Below are positions 4,215 through 5,278 of a DNA stretch of 5,278 bases, in pieces. Below the pieces are notes generated by a model. The model saw nothing but the letters and a program-made list of their open reading frames with translations. It did not search any database and was not told the DNA's origin. This stretch comes from an uncultured Eubacteriales bacterium (GTDB lineage: Bacteria; Bacillota; Clostridia; Peptostreptococcales; Anaerovoracaceae): contig CACYBO010000105.1 of the NCBI GenBank assembly GCA_902772685.1, positions 1 to 5,278 of the forward strand, given 5' to 3'. Positions within the stretch are counted from its first letter, which is position 1. Each line of letters starts with the position of its first letter. Position numbers and translations under genes: made by a program.

Positions 4215-5225
4215 ATGTCAAAACTATATATTCCTAAAGGATATACGCCACAGATCGATTACATGGAAAGCCAGAGGGCGATCAAGAAGATCAAGGACTT
4301 CTTTCAGCAGGAGCTGGCTTATGGGCTGAAATTAAGGAGAGTTTCCGCACCGCTGTTCGTTGCGCCGGAAACAGGCCTCAATGACAACCTGAATGGTGTA
4401 GAGAGAACAGTAAGTTTCACAGTGAAGGACATGGGGGAAAAAGAAGTTGAGATTGTCCAGTCCCTGGCAAAGTGGAAGCGGATGGCGCTCGGAAGATACA
4501 ACTTCAAGCCGGGGACCGGCCTCTACACAGACATGAATGCGATCAGAAGAGACGAGGAACTTGACAACCTCCATTCAATATATGTAGACCAGTGGGACTG
4601 GGAAAAAGCCATCACGAAGGAGGACAGGACTACAGAATATCTCCATGAAGTCGTCGAGACTCTTTACATTGCTCTGAAAAACCTCAATGATTTCGTCAAC
4701 AGACACTACAACGAACTGAAGACGGATCTTCCGAACGAGATCTTCTTCATCACTTCGCAGGAGCTGGAAGATAGGTATCCGGGACTCGATGCAAAGGCAA
4801 GAGAAGACGCTATATGCAAAGAGAAGAGAGCGGTCTTCGTTGAAAAGATCGGCGGAGCACTGAAGTCAGGCGAGCCGCACGACGGCAGAGCGCCGGACTA
4901 TGACGATTGGGAACTGAATGGAGACATCCTGCTTTGGAACGACATTCTTGAGAGTTCCTTTGAAATCTCTTCCATGGGAATCAGAGTGGACGAGACCGCA
5001 ATGGAACGTCAGTTAGAGATAGCGGGTGCGACAGAACGTGCGGAACTGGATTTCCACAAAAAAATACTGAACTGCGAGCTGCCGTACTCAATCGGCGGCG
5101 GCATAGGGCAATCCAGACTTTGCATGTACTTTCTGAGAAAAGCACATATCGGTGAAGTGCAGGCGGCAATATGGCCGGAGGACATGGTTAAGACCTGCGA
5201 AGAAAACGATATCTTCCTGCTGTAG
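4215..5225 (+). CDS. asnA: Aspartate-ammonia ligase (asparagine synthetase A)
   Basis: A 336-residue AsnA; the E. coli enzyme is 330, so this is full length. It makes asparagine from aspartate, ammonia and ATP through an aspartyl-AMP intermediate, and is structurally related to class II aminoacyl-tRNA synthetase catalytic domains; it acts in the cytosol as a homodimer. Family blocks in order are SAPLFV (44-49), GLNDNLNGVER (54-64), SLAKWKRMAL (83-92), GLYTDMNAIRRDE (102-114), HSIYVDQWDWE (120-130), HDGRAPDYDDWELNGD (222-237), SSMGIRVDE (252-260), GGGIGQSRLCM (294-304) and HIGEVQAAIWP (311-321). The residue before SLAKWKR is Gln82, where most homologues I recall have His. The start is set by a consensus ribosome binding site. 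It follows queH and precedes a third gene by 18 bases. No asparagine-responsive leader (T-box) is present, so control must act at the operon promoter or elsewhere. Confidence 0.97.
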   Translation: MSKLYIPKGYTPQIDYMESQRAIKKIKDFFQQELAYGLKLRRVSAPLFVAPETGLNDNLNGVERTVSFTVKDMGEKEVEIVQSLAKWKRMALGRYNFKPGTGLYTDMNAIRRDEELDNLHSIYVDQWDWEKAITKEDRTTEYLHEVVETLYIALKNLNDFVNRHYNELKTDLPNEIFFITSQELEDRYPGLDAKAREDAICKEKRAVFVEKIGGALKSGEPHDGRAPDYDDWELNGDILLWNDILESSFEISSMGIRVDETAMERQLEIAGATERAELDFHKKILNCELPYSIGGGIGQSRLCMYFLRKAHIGEVQAAIWPEDMVKTCEENDIFLL

Positions 5226-5243
5226 ACCGGAGTCATCCTGCCG

Positions 5244-5278
5244 ATGAAATATGTAGATGTAGTAATCGACAACAAAAG
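5244..5278 (+). CDS. Partial gene start, possibly primosomal protein PriA
   Basis: An ATG at 5244 opens a frame that runs off the window after 11 codons (MKYVDVVIDNK). The pattern, a hydrophobic strand ending V-I-D-N-K, resembles the first residues of clostridial PriA, the DNA helicase that restarts stalled replication forks, but 11 residues cannot prove it. GGAGT at 5229-5233 is a plausible though slightly distant ribosome binding site. The gene begins 18 bases after the asnA stop with no terminator between, so it probably belongs to the same operon. Confidence 0.45.
   Translation, partial: MKYVDVVIDNK

Overview
The window reads as an ordinary chromosomal stretch from a Gram-positive anaerobe of the class Clostridia, probably a host-associated Eubacteriales lineage of intermediate GC. 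The basis is the set of families: ammonia-dependent AsnA, the QueH form of epoxyqueuosine reductase, a clostridial-type TIGR01212 radical SAM protein, and an exported enzyme ending in the lysine-rich FN3/Ig-like tail that recurs in clostridial surface proteins. Frequent AGA/AGG arginine and ATA isoleucine codons fit. The exact genus cannot be read from this sequence.

Layout. Positions 11-309 hold three tRNA genes in tandem on the + strand, each with an encoded CCA: Pro(TGG), a CAT-anticodon tRNA (elongator Met or lysidine-type Ile2), and Phe(GAA). A T-tract follows the last tRNA directly. A putative promoter then leads into a 665-residue secreted metallophosphoesterase (389-2386) with signal peptide, catalytic domain, Big2 domain, FN3-like domain and a very basic second Ig-like domain. 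A perfect 24-bp palindrome followed by Ts (2393-2419) ends that gene and separates it from a convergent radical SAM gene on the - strand (2421-3374).

A 140-bp divergent intergenic region (3375-3514) contains a near-consensus sigma-A-type promoter pointing rightward. It drives queH (3515-4177, last step of queuosine synthesis), then asnA (4215-5225, asparagine from aspartate and ammonia), then the first 11 codons of another gene (from 5244) that resemble the start of PriA. The three are close together, lie on the same strand and have no terminator between them, so they probably form one operon.

The genes are mostly housekeeping: tRNA supply, tRNA modification, amino acid synthesis and probably replication restart. 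One loose functional link is that queuosine is made in tRNA-Asn (among others), while AsnA supplies the amino acid charged onto that tRNA. I found no convincing new defence system, mobile element, CRISPR array or prophage. The items most worth a second look are the architecture of the exported phosphoesterase, the two stem mismatches in the CAT tRNA, the convergent palindrome, and the leader of the queH operon, which has a dyad over the -10 and a mini-ORF ending in an ATGA overlap.
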